DNA of 16,621 nt, taken from contig RFIZ01000038.1 of the NCBI GenBank assembly GCA_003695105.1, forward strand, positions 1-16,621, given 5' to 3'. The DNA comes from Fidelibacterota bacterium. GTDB lineage: Bacteria; Fidelibacterota; Marinisomatia; Marinisomatales; J089. A model generated the notes under the pieces. That model made no database searches. It was not told the DNA's origin and saw only the letters and a list, made by a program, of their open reading frames with translations. The position numbers were made by a program, and so were the translations under genes. Positions 16,301-16,621 of this stretch are shown here, in pieces. Every line of letters begins with the position of its first letter. Within the stretch, counting starts at the first letter, position 1.

Positions 16301-16621
16301 TGAGCCGAATCCGGTCCGTCGAAGGCCGTGGGGGCGCCCCACTGCCAGTCGCCGTCGGCGGCAAACAGGCCATTGTCCGACTCCAGATCGGTGAAGTACG
16401 GCAGGGTACCGGCGGCCAGCGGTGTGGCCACGGCAATATTGGAGAAGAGAGATTCCCCTTCATCGTACTGGCTGGTCACCGCATACCAGTAAGTGGTGCC
16501 GTTCACAACCGTGTTATCGGTATAGAACAGATCCGTCACGCCGGTAGCCACCGGAGCAAAGTTGACGCCGCCGTCTTCCGAACGATACACGTTGTAGCCG
16601 ATGAAGGCACGGTTATTGGAG
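13375..16621 (-). CDS. Giant secreted multidomain protein with T9SS-type sorting domain (N-terminus beyond window)
   Basis: The frame is open to the right edge, giving 1081 visible residues. The GTG at 16590 lies inside a conserved FIGYNVYRS strand and is not the start. Layout, counted from the edge: C-terminal part of an Fn3 domain 1-70; choice-of-anchor J/MAM-like domain 73-235 (starts YFTDLES); ASH-like and DUF11-like beta domains about 237-480; carboxypeptidase-regulatory-like domain 486-564 (GDLTGTVISSYDSTAIEGAT); Ig-like domain 568-598, interrupted by an insert at about 599-798 and resumed at 799-858; conserved beta module 860-980; sorting domain 988-1081 with YPNPFNPVTTIVYDIP, ending LILMK. 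Only one Cys is present. Whether the missing N-terminus carries a protease (M6 and S8 enzymes often have such tails) cannot be told. Its codons appear more biased than those of its paralogue, hinting at high expression. Confidence 0.9.
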   Translation of the reverse strand, partial: SNNRAFIGYNVYRSEDGGVNFAPVATGVTDLFYTDNTVVNGTTYWYAVTSQYDEGESLFSNIAVATPLAAGTLPYFTDLESDNGLFAADGDWQWGAPTAFDGPDSAHSGLNVWGTVLDDDYPNNSVSWLLKPFDLSGVTGTAVMGGWAWYDIESGWDYCYIVAGPDTAGFYWILDEFTGTSDGWEDGMVLIPDELLSSYTYLGFLFVSDGSVTYPGMFVDDLWVEDMQLPELTLDGVSFDGLNVRLNYGEMFGSTSFGLGNAGTDTLDYSIHYDAAMGRIINAREIDGAHMWSMDPPPAPGTTVDLTLYVTNESSDAEWIDSVAVTFPTGVTVNSSTDMVVVGGTRYLATDGSTGDGATIVWNNWDGGFGNIYSTETASATVNVTIDSSYSDMVYFDYALSGDDWGDPPHNVSGTFVFLPPIFEVAITPDTGYVAPGDTTTITNDVSVNTYYPGFYPGFLTISHNDPHLQGMDVVFPFNVTLDPGRGDLTGTVISSYDSTAIEGATVSVDTFMTTTDAVGNFTITGVPEGVWAVMFHAPGFYDYVDSSVVIGIDSTTTLDVAMDPKFPEIVIDSPAEGETVYGATVPVEFTVRNFKVGGEPPARSSVEHQDLTQPAPADAAAKGPRTDVPEGLVRVEAAPRELVMLSQHDGTPYNGYYQNFGQGYGVVYDLTDYPGASLELVDFRHSSWGLTGTWDYAIHVVDMETRTPLAVITGLQTTVNDDWELGVSLGTVPTDGQTFIGVFMEPMGNVSDDAYPDIDWDAALDGDSRLINIADYSDLGAAGGDFLMNLWIDPTGGHIDGHIQYFLDGELLGDHYSHDPIMLENVAMGDHNVKLQLVDTLGNVLDPDAWDEVNFTRGNHAPEDFSLAFAGTNNGNINITPDNLTTEILFMWTQSIDMDMDVVNYNFWFISGQDSIRMLTTDQMSANISNQAIYDSVNAHGWDGVSTAAWAVEATDGYASTWATDPYGISGVTIDYTAMGVGDEAFIPDEFALYQNYPNPFNPVTTIVYDIPEASDVTIEIYNIVGQRVRTLVNAHQEPGRYKIHWNSTNDMGAPLSSGMYIYRIQAKDFSAVKKLILMK
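14227..14826 (-). other. About 200-residue domain inserted in an Ig-like fold of the 13375 gene
   Basis: The paralogue reads VQYFNVGSPGTADGYINLVVDG without interruption. Here the matching pieces are VRNFKVGG and HIDGHIQYFLDGE, separated by about 200 residues. The insert opens with a Pro/Ala-rich linker (ARSSVEHQD to LVRVEA), then a beta-rich domain with an N-terminal DGTPYNGYY and later WDYAIHVVDMET, WELGVSLG and TFIGVFMEP. I know no name for it with certainty. It looks like a jelly-roll type module. Confidence 0.7.

Noticed and set aside
1..16621. CRISPR array, transposon ends, tRNA or phage genes
   Set aside because: I saw no regularly spaced direct repeats, no transposase-like frame, no terminal inverted repeats and no cloverleaf-like sequence on either strand.

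Overview
The window carries eight complete or partial protein genes on both strands, plus two clear intrinsic terminators. I see no rRNA, tRNA, CRISPR array, insertion sequence or phage gene. The likely source is a Gram-negative, non-model member of the FCB (Fibrobacteres-Chlorobi-Bacteroidetes) superphylum, such as Marinimicrobia/Fidelibacterota, KSB1, Calditrichota or Cloacimonadota. This is inferred from two giant secreted proteins ending in PNPFNP-type (type A, T9SS-like) C-terminal sorting domains, lipobox-bearing envelope proteins and an outer-membrane-barrel-like protein. The phylum itself cannot be fixed from this sequence.

Layout. Positions 1-2185 (minus) hold most of an M16 zinc-protease lipoprotein, cut by the left edge. 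Across a 121-base divergent gap lies an M28 aminopeptidase lipoprotein with PA and PDZ domains (2307-4118, plus). It converges, 10 bases apart, on a minus-strand pair: a TolB-like beta-propeller lipoprotein (4938-5996) and an MltB-family lytic transglycosylase (4129-4941). The pair overlaps by three bases, with a TTG start inside the upstream stop region. From 6209 on the plus strand come a probable outer-membrane protein with a duplicated N-terminal beta module (6209-7435) and an EamA/DMT transporter (7441-8334). The transporter overlaps tail to tail with a PlsC-type acyltransferase (8282-9004, minus). Then come ssb (9085-9489, minus), with a textbook terminator between it and plsC, and two tandem paralogous surface proteins on the minus strand: 9650-13234 (complete, 1194 aa) and 13375-16621 (N-terminus beyond the right edge).

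How the genes fit together. Most of the window serves the cell envelope: peptide breakdown at the surface or in the periplasm (M16, M28), peptidoglycan remodelling (MltB), an outer-membrane protein, phospholipid synthesis (PlsC) and exported adhesin-like proteins. Only ssb is a cytoplasmic DNA-metabolism gene, and it looks like a separate transcription unit.

The most notable observation is in the two tandem surface proteins. They share the same C-terminal platform (Fn3-like, Ig-like, a conserved beta module, sorting domain), but each has a different extra domain spliced into a beta-sandwich of that platform. In the 9650 gene a cysteine-rich PPC-like domain sits inside an Fn3 fold. In the 13375 gene a segment of about 200 residues sits inside the Ig-like fold. 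No complete new defence or mobile system is visible.
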